The notes under the pieces: generated by a model
What the model saw: only the letters and a program-made list of their open reading frames with translations
Database searches by the model: none
What the model was told of the DNA's origin: nothing
In this document: piece after piece, positions 51,386 to 59,842 of the stretch
Position numbering within the stretch: position 1 is the stretch's first letter
Layout: the number at the start of each line of letters is the position of its first letter
Assembly: GCF_041107455.1 (NCBI RefSeq)
Contig: NZ_JBGBPY010000001.1
Location: 4,023,705 to 4,087,704, forward strand
DNA from: Rhodanobacter humi
GTDB lineage: Bacteria > Pseudomonadota > Gammaproteobacteria > Xanthomonadales > Rhodanobacteraceae
Length of the DNA stretch: 64,000 bases
Direction of reading: 5' to 3'
Translations under genes and position numbers: made by a program

Positions 51386-52554
51386 TGCCAGTCAAACTAT
51401 TTACGGGTCTTCCGGGGGCGGGCAAGACGGCATGCCTTGTAGCTGAATTGATCGATTTGCATGATAAGCATCCTGAGCGTCCGCTTTTTTATTACGGCAT
51501 TGACGGTTTGGCGGACGGCGTTGCTACTGAATTAACGCATGAGCAGTTAACCAAGTGGTGGGATTTACCGCCGAATGCCATTATTGCGGTTGACGAGGCT
51601 CAGGAAGAGGGGCTTATGCCTTTGGATCAGGGTCGACCTGCCGAATGGGTCAAGCGCATTAGCAAGGTTCGGCACGAGGGTATGGATTTTCTTTTGACGA
51701 CTCAGCACCCTAATATGTTGAGCAGTTACGTTCGTCGTCTTGTGGATTTGCATGTGCACGCCGTTCGTAAGTTCAATACTCACGTAGTCCAGCGTTATAC
51801 GTGGGGTCGGTGCATGGAAAACTGCGAGAAAAGCGGTCCGCAAAAATCGTCTGTTCAGAGTGTTGGCACGCTTCCTGCCAAAGTGTTCGATTTATACAAG
51901 TCGGCGAATGCGCACAACATGAAACGGCGTATTCCTGCGAAGGTGTGGATTCTGGTTTTCCTCGCGGTCGTTTTTGTTGGCGTGTGTGTCGCGTTTCCTT
52001 TTGTGATGCATCATCTTAAGCGTGTTGCTTCGGGACAGGCGCACGCTGATTCCGTTAAGCCGTCGAGTTCGTCGGCGCTGGCCAACGGGTCTCTCGTGGA
52101 TTCCGCGATGCGTTCTACGGACTACGTGAAGTGGTTGACTCCGCGTGTCCCCGGTTTGCCCTGGACGGCTCCTGCTTACGATCACTTGACGGTGCGCTCT
52201 AACCCGCGTGTTTTCTGCATCGCCGTCGAGGATGGCTCTACGTACTGCGTGACGGAGCAGGGGACCGATTTGGATGTGCCTCCGGCTGTTGCCCGCCAGA
52301 TTGCTGCCCATGGTGTCTATGATCCCTTTTTGGATTCTGAGCGCGACCATGTGGCGTCGGGGGATCAAAGCCGGGGCAGGGATCGGCCGCAGGGGGAGGC
52401 GGCGAAGCCGTCCCCTGCGGCTGGCCCTGCTCCGGCTGCACCCTCTGATGCCGCTGGTGTGGGTATCGGCTTCCGTGGCGCTGTGGGCGGTCTGCACGCG
52501 GCTTATTTCCCGCCAGAATCGACGCCGCGCAATCCCGAAGAGATATTGCAGTAG
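51385..52554 (+). CDS. Zot-family phage assembly ATPase (gpI-like)
   Basis: 389 residues. Walker A GLPGAGKTA (8-16) and Walker B NAIIAVDEAQ near 65, a single membrane helix VWILVFLAVVFVGVCVAFPFVM (about 188-209), and a periplasmic C-terminal part ending in a Pro/Ala-rich tail. Drives virion extrusion across the inner membrane. Start at 51385 is the ATG that gives the family N-terminus MPVKLFTGLPG. Confidence 0.9.
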   Translation: MPVKLFTGLPGAGKTACLVAELIDLHDKHPERPLFYYGIDGLADGVATELTHEQLTKWWDLPPNAIIAVDEAQEEGLMPLDQGRPAEWVKRISKVRHEGMDFLLTTQHPNMLSSYVRRLVDLHVHAVRKFNTHVVQRYTWGRCMENCEKSGPQKSSVQSVGTLPAKVFDLYKSANAHNMKRRIPAKVWILVFLAVVFVGVCVAFPFVMHHLKRVASGQAHADSVKPSSSSALANGSLVDSAMRSTDYVKWLTPRVPGLPWTAPAYDHLTVRSNPRVFCIAVEDGSTYCVTEQGTDLDVPPAVARQIAAHGVYDPFLDSERDHVASGDQSRGRDRPQGEAAKPSPAAGPAPAAPSDAAGVGIGFRGAVGGLHAAYFPPESTPRNPEEILQ

Positions 52555-52713
52555 GCGGGAAGGGCGCCGCAGGCGCGAGCCGGTGGAACCGGCGTCTCTA
52601 GACCGGCGCGCGATGGGGACACAAAGCGGACATTTTGTCCGGTCGCATGCGGGGTCGGTCGTTCCCTTCGGTGGTAACCTCTTCCCGCCGAACCGCTTTT
52701 CAGGGGGTGGGTT

Positions 52714-52863
52714 GTGCCTGAGCGTCCGTTTCCGCCGCGTCGTGTCTCGCGGCGACGTCGTCGTTCAAGTTGGCCGGATTGGCCGGACTGGGTCTATTAC
52801 CTGGTCGCGTTCGGTTTGACGTTGCTCACCTTGCCGCTGTATGCGCGGATTTTCGGTGGCTAG
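52714..52863 (+). CDS. Small phage protein with one membrane helix, 49 residues
   Basis: GTG start behind AGGGGGTGGG. Very basic N-terminus (PERPFPPRRVSRRRRRSSW), then PDWPDWVYYLVAFGLTLLTLPLYARIFGG. Its stop overlaps the stop of the convergent minus-strand gene by 4 bp. No family recognised. The 160 bp before it, after zot, hold nothing else clear. Confidence 0.5.
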   Translation: MPERPFPPRRVSRRRRRSSWPDWPDWVYYLVAFGLTLLTLPLYARIFGG

Positions 52864-53186
52864 CTCTTGATCAGGTACAGGGTTGGCCGCGCGTTGGGCG
52901 GGCGCGTGCCGTAGGCCGCTGCCTCGCGCGTCTCCACGTCGCGCAGCCATCGCCCGAACTGCGCCGCGATCTCTGGCCGTACCGTCATCTCCGCGCCGCG
53001 TGGAGCTTTTAACAGCGCCCCGCGAATGCGCCAGCCCGTCCATGGGCCGACCAGGTCAATGTGTGACGTGGCCAGCCCGTACCGGAGGCCGGCGAGTTCG
53101 TGCAAGGTGATCACGCCGGCAGGCGTGATGAATTCTTGCCGCTGGTCGTCATAGCGCCAGGGCAGGCGGCTGCGAGTGCGCCCCAT
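52860..53186 (-). CDS. Phage-associated hypothetical protein
   Basis: 108 residues: MGRTRSRLPWRYDDQRQEFITPAGVITLHELAGLRYG...IDLVGPWTGWRIRGALLKAPRGAEMTVRPEIAAQFGRWLRDVETREAAAYGT. Similar short proteins occur at this place in Xanthomonas filamentous phages (a DUF3653-like family, from memory); probably regulatory. Convergent with the preceding gene. Confidence 0.6.
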   Translation of the reverse strand: MGRTRSRLPWRYDDQRQEFITPAGVITLHELAGLRYGLATSHIDLVGPWTGWRIRGALLKAPRGAEMTVRPEIAAQFGRWLRDVETREAAAYGTRPPNARPTLYLIKS

Positions 53187-53286
53187 GGTTCCCGTCCGTG
53201 TCGGGGTTTGGGGAGCAATGGAACGGAAAACCGGGATAAGAACGAAAAGTCTTTACGGATCATAGTATTTCGTATTGACTCCGCTC

Positions 53287-54270
53287 TCATTTTTGCTTGG
53301 ATTGACGGCGTTTGTGGGCCACAGTCAACTGATTCTCTGCGGCCACTGCGCGGGCTTCCGCTGATTGAAGCGCCGAAGTCAGGCCACTGACCTGTCCTCG
53401 CGTGGCAGCCAGCTCCAAGGCGAGTTGGTCACGCTCGCCGGTGACGCTGGCCATCGCCGCCAAGCGCGCTTCGCCATCGGCCAATTCTCGACGAATGCGC
53501 GCCATGTCCAGTCGCAATTCCGTGAGGCTGGTCTGCTGGTCTTCGCTACGTTGCCGCAGCTTGGCCAATTGCTGCTCTGCATGACGCTGTCCTTCCCGTG
53601 CTGCATCGGTTTCTTGCAGCATTCGGGCTTGAGCGGCCTCTACTCGCTCGTTGGCTTTGTCCCGTTCCACCTGAAAGGCAGCATCGCGGGCTGCAATGGT
53701 CGCCTGGAATTCGGTGGTCAATCGGTCGTGAGCATGCCGTGCAGTCTCTTGTTGCTGAGCCATGTCGGTGCGAACGGCCTCCATCTCGTGCTGCAAGGCT
53801 TGGACCTGGCTAAGCGCTTCGCGCTTGGCTTCGATTTCCCGACCGAGCTGCTGCTGCAGCTCGGCACTCTGCGCACGGAGTTGGCTGATTTCCTGTTGTA
53901 GCAGTTGCACCGTGGCGTGGGCGGTGTCTCGTTCGGCGGTGGTGTCGTCGTGCGCACGCTGTAGCGCCGCTAGGTCCGATTCCATAGCTTGGCGTTGCTC
54001 GCCGAAGAGCTGCTCCCCCTGTTCCACGGCCGCCACCCAGAGTGAGCGCATCGCATCCGCGATCACCGGCGGTAGATCGGCGCCGAGGGCATCGGCCTTG
54101 GCCCGCTCATCCTTCCACAGCTTCAGTTCGTCGTTGATGGTGGTTCGGCTGCCTTGCTGGATGGCGGCGTAGATCAGGTCGACGGTGAGCTCGTGGGGGC
54201 GTCTCCCGTCCGCGACCAAGGCGGCGGCGGCTTCACGGGTGCGTTGACGGGTATCGCTGACTCGGCTCAT
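53287..54270 (-). CDS. KfrA-like coiled-coil DNA-binding protein (TnpT-like), right module
   Basis: 327 residues: N-terminal KfrA-type domain (MSRVSDTRQRTREAAAALVADGRRPHELTVDLIYAAIQQGSRTTINDELKLWK), then a coiled coil of more than 200 residues, basic end KRRQSKQK. Size is near that of Tn4651 TnpT. Start at 54270 with GGAG 6 bp upstream. Divergent from the recombinase at 54441. Clearly related in layout to the 45083 protein but little alike in sequence, so the two modules come from different lineages. Confidence 0.85.
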   Translation of the reverse strand: MSRVSDTRQRTREAAAALVADGRRPHELTVDLIYAAIQQGSRTTINDELKLWKDERAKADALGADLPPVIADAMRSLWVAAVEQGEQLFGEQRQAMESDLAALQRAHDDTTAERDTAHATVQLLQQEISQLRAQSAELQQQLGREIEAKREALSQVQALQHEMEAVRTDMAQQQETARHAHDRLTTEFQATIAARDAAFQVERDKANERVEAAQARMLQETDAAREGQRHAEQQLAKLRQRSEDQQTSLTELRLDMARIRRELADGEARLAAMASVTGERDQLALELAATRGQVSGLTSALQSAEARAVAAENQLTVAHKRRQSKQK

Positions 54271-54333
54271 GGCTGCTCCAGTCGCTCGGAGGGTCAAATT
54301 TGCAGAACTCTCAGTGTGTATATCACAGTATTA

Positions 54334-54349
54334 CGTTATATATGTAACG
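54334..54349. other. Candidate recombination core site of the right recombinase module
   Basis: CGTTA-TATATG-TAACG: inverted arms with a 6-bp AT spacer, extended by weaker symmetry (TATTA / ATTAA), within the AT-rich 170-bp region between the KfrA-like and recombinase genes. Arm-spacer-arm geometry fits a tyrosine recombinase core, and the position matches the resolution site of tnpS-tnpT modules. Confidence 0.5.
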
Positions 54350-54440
54350 ATTAATCTAAGAAATTTACGATAACTCCCATAATCAAAAGTCTTTTGGGTG
54401 TACGCTTGAAGTCCATACCCCTTCCGACATCGGAAAGCCT

Positions 54441-55601
54441 GTGAGCGAACTTGCCCTCAGCACCGTCGTCCCCGCGACACTACCCACTCACCTCTCCGGG
54501 ATGGCGGGCACCAACCGGGCGCCTGCCAGCGCATCACGACAGATCGCGGCCAACGACGATGTCGCGGCCATCGGGTTGTGGCTGGCCGAATACCACGGCT
54601 CACCGCACACGTTTCGCAGTTACCGAAAAGAGGCCGAGCGTCTGTTGCTGTGGGCAACTCAGATTCGTGGCAAAGCCGTATCCAGCCTGACGCGAGAGGA
54701 TGTCCTGGCCTACGAGGCGTTCTTGGCTCAACCGCTACCAACGTGGTGCGATGAAAGCCTGGCGCGCCGTGGCGATCACCGACGGTTGTTTGCCGGCCCA
54801 CTATCGGAACGGAGCCAGCGCCAGGCGCTGGGCATCTTGTCGGGCCTGTTCAACTACCTAGTGCGCGCCGGGTATCTCGCCGGCACACCGTTCGCGTTGC
54901 AGCCGCGTAGCCGGCGTGGCCGTCAAGGTCGACGGACCATCGAGCGCTACTTGGATCGTGCGCTGTGGCAGGACGTTCTTGTTCACGTGGAGCAATGGCC
55001 GCAGGCGAGCGGACGAGACCGACAGCGTTACGAGCGCGCACGTTGGGTGCTGCGATTGCTCTACGAGACCGCCCTGCGCGCCTCGGAAGCCGCCCAGGCG
55101 CGCGAAAGCGACTTGTTCCATCGTCGCGGCTGTTGGTGGTTGCGCGTGACCGGCAAAGGTGGCGTGGAGGGTGACGTGCCGATCAGCGAGGCCCTGATGG
55201 CCGACTTTGCCAGCTACCGTGCCTTTCACGGCTTGCCCGTCGTTCCAGGCAGCGACAGCCCGCGCCCGCTGATCCTTGGCATTGCAGGGCGCGATGCCCC
55301 TCTCACCGCGACAGCGGTGTACCTGATCGTAAAAGAAGCGCTCGGGCGCGTCGCCGAAGTTGTTGCGCCCACCGATCCGGTGCGGGCCGCACGATTGCGG
55401 CGAGCCTCCACGCATTGGCTACGGCATACGGCCGCGACACACCAGGCCGAGGCCGGCAACCCGGTGCATCATATCCAGCACAATCTCCGGCACAGCTCGA
55501 TCGCCACTACGTCCATCTATTTGCACGCCGAAGAAGACGCGCGGCATGCCAGCACGACGCAAGCGCGCGCCACGATCCCCTTGCCCAAGGAGCGCCCATG
55601 A
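54441..55601 (+). CDS. Tyrosine recombinase (TnpS/integrase-like), right module
   Basis: 386 residues from a GTG. N-terminal SAM-like DNA-binding domain (WLAEYHGSPHTFRSYRKEAERLLLW), C-terminal catalytic domain with Arg in LYETALRASEAAQ, HWLRHTAATH (H-x-x-R-H) and NLRHSSIATTSIYLH (late His and nucleophile Tyr). All catalytic residues present, so probably active. The next gene starts in its stop (ATGA). Confidence 0.92.
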   Translation: MSELALSTVVPATLPTHLSGMAGTNRAPASASRQIAANDDVAAIGLWLAEYHGSPHTFRSYRKEAERLLLWATQIRGKAVSSLTREDVLAYEAFLAQPLPTWCDESLARRGDHRRLFAGPLSERSQRQALGILSGLFNYLVRAGYLAGTPFALQPRSRRGRQGRRTIERYLDRALWQDVLVHVEQWPQASGRDRQRYERARWVLRLLYETALRASEAAQARESDLFHRRGCWWLRVTGKGGVEGDVPISEALMADFASYRAFHGLPVVPGSDSPRPLILGIAGRDAPLTATAVYLIVKEALGRVAEVVAPTDPVRAARLRRASTHWLRHTAATHQAEAGNPVHHIQHNLRHSSIATTSIYLHAEEDARHASTTQARATIPLPKERP

Positions 55602-55909
55602 CACCGTCCCCCGATGATCGCTTTGGCATGCCCGACAGCGCGTTCGCGGCGGCCCGCGAAAGCCATGGCCGGGACAATCCGGTGCTGCGTATGGGGATGT
55701 ATGTGCCGACGCGCGGTGAAGTAGCTTCCCTGCCGGCGGCGGAGCTGTACTCGATCATGGTCGACTGGATGTGGGAAAGCCCGTCGGAGCTCATCCCGAA
55801 CAATACGCAGATCGCCGAGCTGCGTGCCATCCTGCTAGCACGGCCGGACGCCGACGATCTGGAGGTGCAACGCCTGATCGCCGAGTGCGATGGATATCTG
55901 AAGGACTGA
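55598..55909 (+). CDS. Hypothetical protein coupled to the recombinase
   Basis: 103 residues: MTPSPDDRFGMPDSAFAAARESHGRDNPVLRMGMYVPTRGEVASLPAAELYSIMVDWMWESPSELIPNNTQIAELRAILLARPDADDLEVQRLIAECDGYLKD. Acidic, helical, soluble; no family recognised. ATG overlaps the recombinase stop, so it is made with the recombinase and may assist it. Convergent with merR, 6 bp apart. Confidence 0.7.
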   Translation: MTPSPDDRFGMPDSAFAAARESHGRDNPVLRMGMYVPTRGEVASLPAAELYSIMVDWMWESPSELIPNNTQIAELRAILLARPDADDLEVQRLIAECDGYLKD

Positions 55910-55915
55910 CCGCCC

Positions 55916-56311
55916 TTACGCTGCCTGCTCCAGCGCGGCAATCAGCGGGCACTGCACTTGACCGGTGTTGCAATGGCATTGATCGACCAAAGCAGCCAGT
56001 GCCTGCTCGACACGCTGCAATTGCACGATGCGCTCACGTACCATGGCCAACTTGTTTGCGCCCAGCTCTTCGGCCTCACGACAATGACGGCCGTCCTCCA
56101 ATGCCAGTAGGTCGGCGACCTCATCCAGGCTGAAGCCCAGCGTCTGCGCATGCTTGATGAATCGCAGACGGCGCGCATGGATGTCCTCATAGCGGCGGAT
56201 GCCGCCGAGTGGCTTGGCCGGCTCCGGTACTAGGCCGCGCCGCTGGTAATAGCGGATCGTTTCGACGTGGACCTCGGTGGCCTTGGCCAAGGCGCCAATC
56301 GTGTAACCCAT
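55916..56311 (-). CDS. merR: Mercury-responsive regulator MerR
   Basis: 131 residues: MerR winged HTH (YTIGALAKATEVHVETIRYYQRRGLVPEPAKPLGGIRRY), dimerisation helix, and the Hg(II)-binding cysteines in DGRHCREAEELG and QCHCNTGQVQCPLIAAL, equivalent to Cys82, Cys117 and Cys126 of Tn21 MerR. Binds the operator in the 19-bp-spaced merT promoter and divergently represses itself. The full metal-site set supports Hg(II) sensing. Confidence 0.93.
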   Translation of the reverse strand: MGYTIGALAKATEVHVETIRYYQRRGLVPEPAKPLGGIRRYEDIHARRLRFIKHAQTLGFSLDEVADLLALEDGRHCREAEELGANKLAMVRERIVQLQRVEQALAALVDQCHCNTGQVQCPLIAALEQAA

Positions 56312-56317
56312 GGAAGG

Positions 56318-56348
56318 TTGACTCCGTAGTTCACTACGGAAGTAAGGT
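56318..56348 (+). promoter_or_regulatory. mer promoter/operator
   Basis: -35 TTGACT (56318-56323) and -10 TAAGGT (56343-56348) with the 19-bp spacer typical of MerR-activated promoters. The MerR dyad CCGTAG-TTCA-CTACGG (56324-56339) fills the spacer. Confidence 0.93.
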
Positions 56349-56385
56349 TACGCCGAATCGCCCATCCATCCCAGCAGGACGTCTC

Positions 56386-56733
56386 GTGGCCCGAAACAGC
56401 GAAAAAAGCACCCTGGTCATCGGAGGCCTGGCCGCCGTCCTGGCCTCCGCCTGCTGCCTAGGGCCGCTGATTCTGGTCAGCATTGGGCTAAGCGGTGCCT
56501 GGATCGGTCAATTGACCCGGCTGGAGCCGTTTCGGCCATGGTTCCTGGCCGTTTCGGTGATTGCCTTGGTGTTCGCCTATCGCCGGATCTTCCGTCCGGT
56601 AGCCGCCTGCGCGCCGGGTGAGGTGTGCGCAGTCCCCTCGGTTCGTCGCGCTTACCGCCGGCTGTTCTGGATCGTCGTCACCCTGGTGCTCGTCGCTTTC
56701 GGTTTTCCCTATGTCGCCCCCTGGTTTTACTGA
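56386..56733 (+). CDS. merT: Mercuric transport protein MerT
   Basis: 115 residues from a GTG (AGGA upstream), normal MerT length. Three membrane helices; the Hg-binding pair is in ASACCLGPLIL of helix 1, and a second pair in AACAPGEVC on the cytoplasmic loop. Moves Hg(II) from MerP into the cytoplasm. Confidence 0.94.
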   Translation: MARNSEKSTLVIGGLAAVLASACCLGPLILVSIGLSGAWIGQLTRLEPFRPWFLAVSVIALVFAYRRIFRPVAACAPGEVCAVPSVRRAYRRLFWIVVTLVLVAFGFPYVAPWFY

Positions 56734-56742
56734 GACTTCCCT

Positions 56743-57024
56743 ATGAAAAAAGCCACGCTCGCGTTTGCCCTGATACTGGCCGGTGTCTCCACCGCCGGCT
56801 TGGCCACCACCCGCACGGTCACGCTCGATGTGCCCGGCATGACGTGCCCGACCTGTCCGATCACCATCAAGAAGGCCCTGCAAAAGATCGACGGCGTGGG
56901 TGGCATCACCGCCAATGTCGATAAGAAAACCGTGACCGTCACCTACGACGACGCCAAGACGCAGCCGACCACGCTGACCCACGCGACGGCGGATGCCGGC
57001 TATCCCTCCACCGTGCAACACTGA
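56743..57024 (+). CDS. merP: Periplasmic mercury-binding protein MerP
   Basis: 93 residues: signal peptide MKKATLAFALILAGVSTAGLA, then a heavy-metal-associated domain with GMTCPTCPITI (Cys-x-x-Cys). Nine bp after merT. Hands Hg(II) to MerT. Confidence 0.95.
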   Translation: MKKATLAFALILAGVSTAGLATTRTVTLDVPGMTCPTCPITIKKALQKIDGVGGITANVDKKTVTVTYDDAKTQPTTLTHATADAGYPSTVQH

Positions 57025-57035
57025 AGGCCCCGCTT

Positions 57036-57410
57036 ATGTCGTTGAAAGCCATCGACCCCGTGCTCGACCTGATGGGCGATTTCGCCAAGGTGACTCATGG
57101 GGTGACCCGTCATATCCAGCAGATGCGGCAGGCCGCGATCTTCACGGACGGCGCCTTGCCCGCGCGTCAGAAGGCCCTCGCCGCGATGCTCTGGTCAATC
57201 TCGGCACGCTGCGAGCCGTGCATCGTGTTCTACGTGCAACAGGCTGTGACTTTCGGTGCGACCGAGGCAGAACTGGGTGACGTGCTGGCTGTCGCCTCGA
57301 CCATGGGCGGCTGCGTCGGTGAAATGTGGGCCCTGAAAGCCTATAAGGCTTACAAGGATGTCGTCAGCGGGCAGGCCACGACGCAAACTGAGCCCAGTTG
57401 CTGCGCTTGA
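57036..57410 (+). CDS. AhpD-like carboxymuconolactone decarboxylase family protein in the mer operon
   Basis: 124 residues. CMD/AhpD fold with the redox-type motif SARCEPCIVFYVQQA (Cys-x-x-Cys) and following GATEAELGDVLAVASTMGG. The C-terminus ends PSCCA, adding a vicinal Cys pair. 11 bp after merP, so part of the mer operon. AhpD-type proteins act as disulfide/peroxidase partners; here it takes the place where merA would be expected. Could bind or relay Hg(II) or protect thiols; unproven. Confidence 0.85.
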   Translation: MSLKAIDPVLDLMGDFAKVTHGVTRHIQQMRQAAIFTDGALPARQKALAAMLWSISARCEPCIVFYVQQAVTFGATEAELGDVLAVASTMGGCVGEMWALKAYKAYKDVVSGQATTQTEPSCCA

Positions 57411-57547
57411 CCACACATTATGCACGAGGCCTAGATGACCTGGCGCCCCCAACGGATTGACTATACCTACTGCGATAAAGCGTTCATACACTATCTAAAC
57501 CCACCTCCAGAGTTGAGAGGGCGAAAGCGCCCCAGTAAGCTCGCGTC

Positions 57548-57958
57548 ATGAGACTCTCCCTGCGCCAACTGGCTCGTTCACGTCGCCTCCGCGCGATGAG
57601 CGTGCTGGCGTGGCTGGTGCTCGTGATCCAATCCGTGGCGGCTGCTCCCATGAGCATGCCAATCGAATCCCACGCCCAGCCCGCGCATGCGACGGTCACT
57701 GCGATCGCGGGACACGGCATGCACTGCCACCACTCGGCAACGTTCAGCACAACTGATTCCTGTTGCCAACACACAGCAAATTGCTGCGGCGGTTCGGTTG
57801 GCCAGTGTGCCTGCGCCGCACTGTGTGCCACGGCGCTCCTGCCGAGGGCGACGGTAGTGCTGGTTTCGACGGCGTTGACGGCAAGCTACGCAGTGCCTTC
57901 GCGCACGGCGCCCCCTTCAGGGACAAGCGCGCCCCCACTCCGACCCCCGGCGGTCTGA
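57548..57958 (+). CDS. copL: CopL-like His/Cys-rich copper-responsive protein
   Basis: 136 residues: N-terminal signal/membrane segment (MSVLAWLVLVIQSVAAAPM), then His/Met/Cys clusters (GHGMHCHHSATFSTTDSCCQHTANCCGGSVGQCACAALC) and a Pro-rich end. Size, composition and place just before copA match CopL of Xanthomonas, which is needed for copper-induced copAB expression. No DNA-binding domain, so it probably senses or buffers copper in the periplasm. The 137 bp before it carry no clear operator. Confidence 0.8.
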   Translation: MRLSLRQLARSRRLRAMSVLAWLVLVIQSVAAAPMSMPIESHAQPAHATVTAIAGHGMHCHHSATFSTTDSCCQHTANCCGGSVGQCACAALCATALLPRATVVLVSTALTASYAVPSRTAPPSGTSAPPLRPPAV

Positions 57959-58069
57959 TTCTCCCCTCGTTTCGATGAGCTTGGCGCATGACGGTCGCGT
58001 GCCGACCTTCGTGGCCATTGGCTGTGATCGGCATCACCACGAGGATGCCGCTTGCCTTGGAGAGGCCCC

Positions 58070-59842
58070 ATGAAAATCCTTCCCCCACCCGCGATGGTCT
58101 GGTCGCGGCGTCGTTTCGTCCAAGGTGTCGCCTTCGGTGGCACCATCGCCGCGCTCGGCCTGCTGCGCCCGTCCAAAGCCTGGGCGCTGACCGGCGCAGG
58201 CCAACCCGCCATCCTCACTGGCACCGACTTCGCGCTCGACATCGCCGAAACGCCGGTGAACTACACCGGCCGGCCTCGCTTGGCCACGACCGTCAATGGC
58301 AGCCTTCCGGGGCCGACCCTGCGCTGGAAGGAAGGCACCACCGTTACGATGCGTGTGACCAACCGGTTGCGGGTGCCCACGTCCATTCACTGGCACGGCA
58401 TCATCGTGCCGTTCCAAGAGGACGGCGTGCCTGGCATCAGTTTCCCCGGCATCGCACCGGGCGAGACCTTCACCTACCGTTTCCCGGTGCGCCAGAGCGG
58501 CACCTACTGGTACCACTCGCATTCGGGATTCCAGGAACAGACCGGATTGTACGGTTCGCTGGTGATCGATCCGGCTGGCCCGGAGCGCAACCCCAGCGAC
58601 CGCGACTACGTGGTGATGCTCAACGACTGGAGCGACACCAGCCCCGAGCACATCTTCGCCACGCTGAAGCGGCAAAGCGACTACTACAACTTCGCCGAGC
58701 CGACCGTGCCGGAATTCTTCCACGACGTGCGCGAGTTGGGTCTGCAGAAAGCGTTGGCCAAGCGGCGCATGTGGAACCAGATGCGCATGAGCCCGGCGGA
58801 TCTCAGCGACGTCTCCGGTTACACCTATACCTACCTGATGAACGGCACCGCCCCGGCCGGCAATTGGACGGGCCTGTTCAAGCCGGGCGAGAAGATCCGG
58901 CTGCGCTTCATCAACGGCTCGTCGATGACGATCTTCGACGTGCGCATTCCGGGTTTGAAGATGACGGTGATCTCCGCCGACGGCCAGGATGTGGCGCCGG
59001 TGCCGGTCGACGAGTTCCGCATCTCGGTGGCGGAGACCTACGATGTGCTCGTCGAGCCACAGGAAGATCGGGCGTTCACGATCTTCGCCCAATCGATCGA
59101 CCGCACCGGTTATGCCCGCGGCACGCTCGCCCCGAGGCCCGGTATGGAAGCGGCGGTACCCGCGATGGATCCACGCATGCCCGTGAGCATGGTGGACATG
59201 ATGGGCGCGATGGCACAGGGCACATCCGGACACGTCGACATGCAAGGGATGGCAGGCATGCCCGGGATGCAGGGCATGCCTGGCATGGGCATGGGGGGCA
59301 TGGCGATGGCCGCTGCGCCCGTGGTGCGTCACGCCCGCACCGAATACCACAACCCGGGCGTCGACATGCACGTGGACATGCCGCGCACCAACCTCGACGA
59401 TCCGGGCACGGGCCTGCGCGACAACGGACGCCGCGTGCTCACCTACGCCGACCTGCACACCCTCGGCGGCTCCATCGACAAACGGGAACCCAGCCGCGAG
59501 ATCGAACTGCACCTCACTGGCAACATGGAGCGCTACATGTGGTCGTTCGACGGCGTGAAGTTCTCCGACGCGAAGCCCATCCATTTCCGTGCCGGAGAGC
59601 GGCTGCGTATCGTGCTCGTCAACGACACCATGATGAACCATCCGATCCACCTGCACGGTATGTGGAGCGAGCTGGAAAACCCCGACGGCCAGTTCCAGGT
59701 ACGCAAGCACACCGTCAACGTGCAACCCGCGCAGCGCGTCGCCTACGGGGTGAGTGCGGACAACCTCGGTCGCTGGGCCTACCACTGCCACATGCTGTAT
59801 CACATGGAGGCGGGCATGTTCCGCGAGGTGGTGGTGTCATGA
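58070..59842 (+). CDS. copA: Copper resistance multicopper oxidase CopA
   Basis: 590 residues. Tat signal SRRRFVQGVAFGG near residue 12-24, then three cupredoxin domains. Copper ligands: SIHWHGII, YWYHSHSGFQ, HPIHLHG, and HCHMLYHMEAGM (type 1 Cys-His-Met). A Met-rich insert (about 375-410, MQGMAGMPGMQGM...) as in Pseudomonas/Xanthomonas CopA. Oxidises Cu(I) in the periplasm. Stop overlaps the copB start. Confidence 0.96.
   Translation: MKILPPPAMVWSRRRFVQGVAFGGTIAALGLLRPSKAWALTGAGQPAILTGTDFALDIAETPVNYTGRPRLATTVNGSLPGPTLRWKEGTTVTMRVTNRLRVPTSIHWHGIIVPFQEDGVPGISFPGIAPGETFTYRFPVRQSGTYWYHSHSGFQEQTGLYGSLVIDPAGPERNPSDRDYVVMLNDWSDTSPEHIFATLKRQSDYYNFAEPTVPEFFHDVRELGLQKALAKRRMWNQMRMSPADLSDVSGYTYTYLMNGTAPAGNWTGLFKPGEKIRLRFINGSSMTIFDVRIPGLKMTVISADGQDVAPVPVDEFRISVAETYDVLVEPQEDRAFTIFAQSIDRTGYARGTLAPRPGMEAAVPAMDPRMPVSMVDMMGAMAQGTSGHVDMQGMAGMPGMQGMPGMGMGGMAMAAAPVVRHARTEYHNPGVDMHVDMPRTNLDDPGTGLRDNGRRVLTYADLHTLGGSIDKREPSREIELHLTGNMERYMWSFDGVKFSDAKPIHFRAGERLRIVLVNDTMMNHPIHLHGMWSELENPDGQFQVRKHTVNVQPAQRVAYGVSADNLGRWAYHCHMLYHMEAGMFREVVVS

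Larger units (their letters stand above)
46367..53186. mobile_element. Filamentous (inovirus-type) prophage
   Basis: About 6.8 kb with the standard order of filamentous phages: repressor (minus strand), short ORFs, Rep, ssDNA-binding protein, small coat proteins, major coat protein, terminator, adsorption protein, pVI-like protein, Zot, and a small minus-strand gene. Many genes overlap by a few bases. GC is lower in the virion genes. A dif-like site marks the left end. The exact right end was not found; 53186 is the end of the last phage-like gene. Confidence 0.85.

Noticed and set aside
53240..53280. Possible right-hand dif copy (ACGGATCATAGTATTTCGTATTGAC)
   Set aside because: Matches are spread and weak in both arms; not enough to call an attachment site.
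57988..59838. Long plus-strand open frame continuous with copB
   Set aside because: The part before 59839 lies in another frame across copA, with no domain; copB starts at the ATGA overlap with a clear signal peptide.
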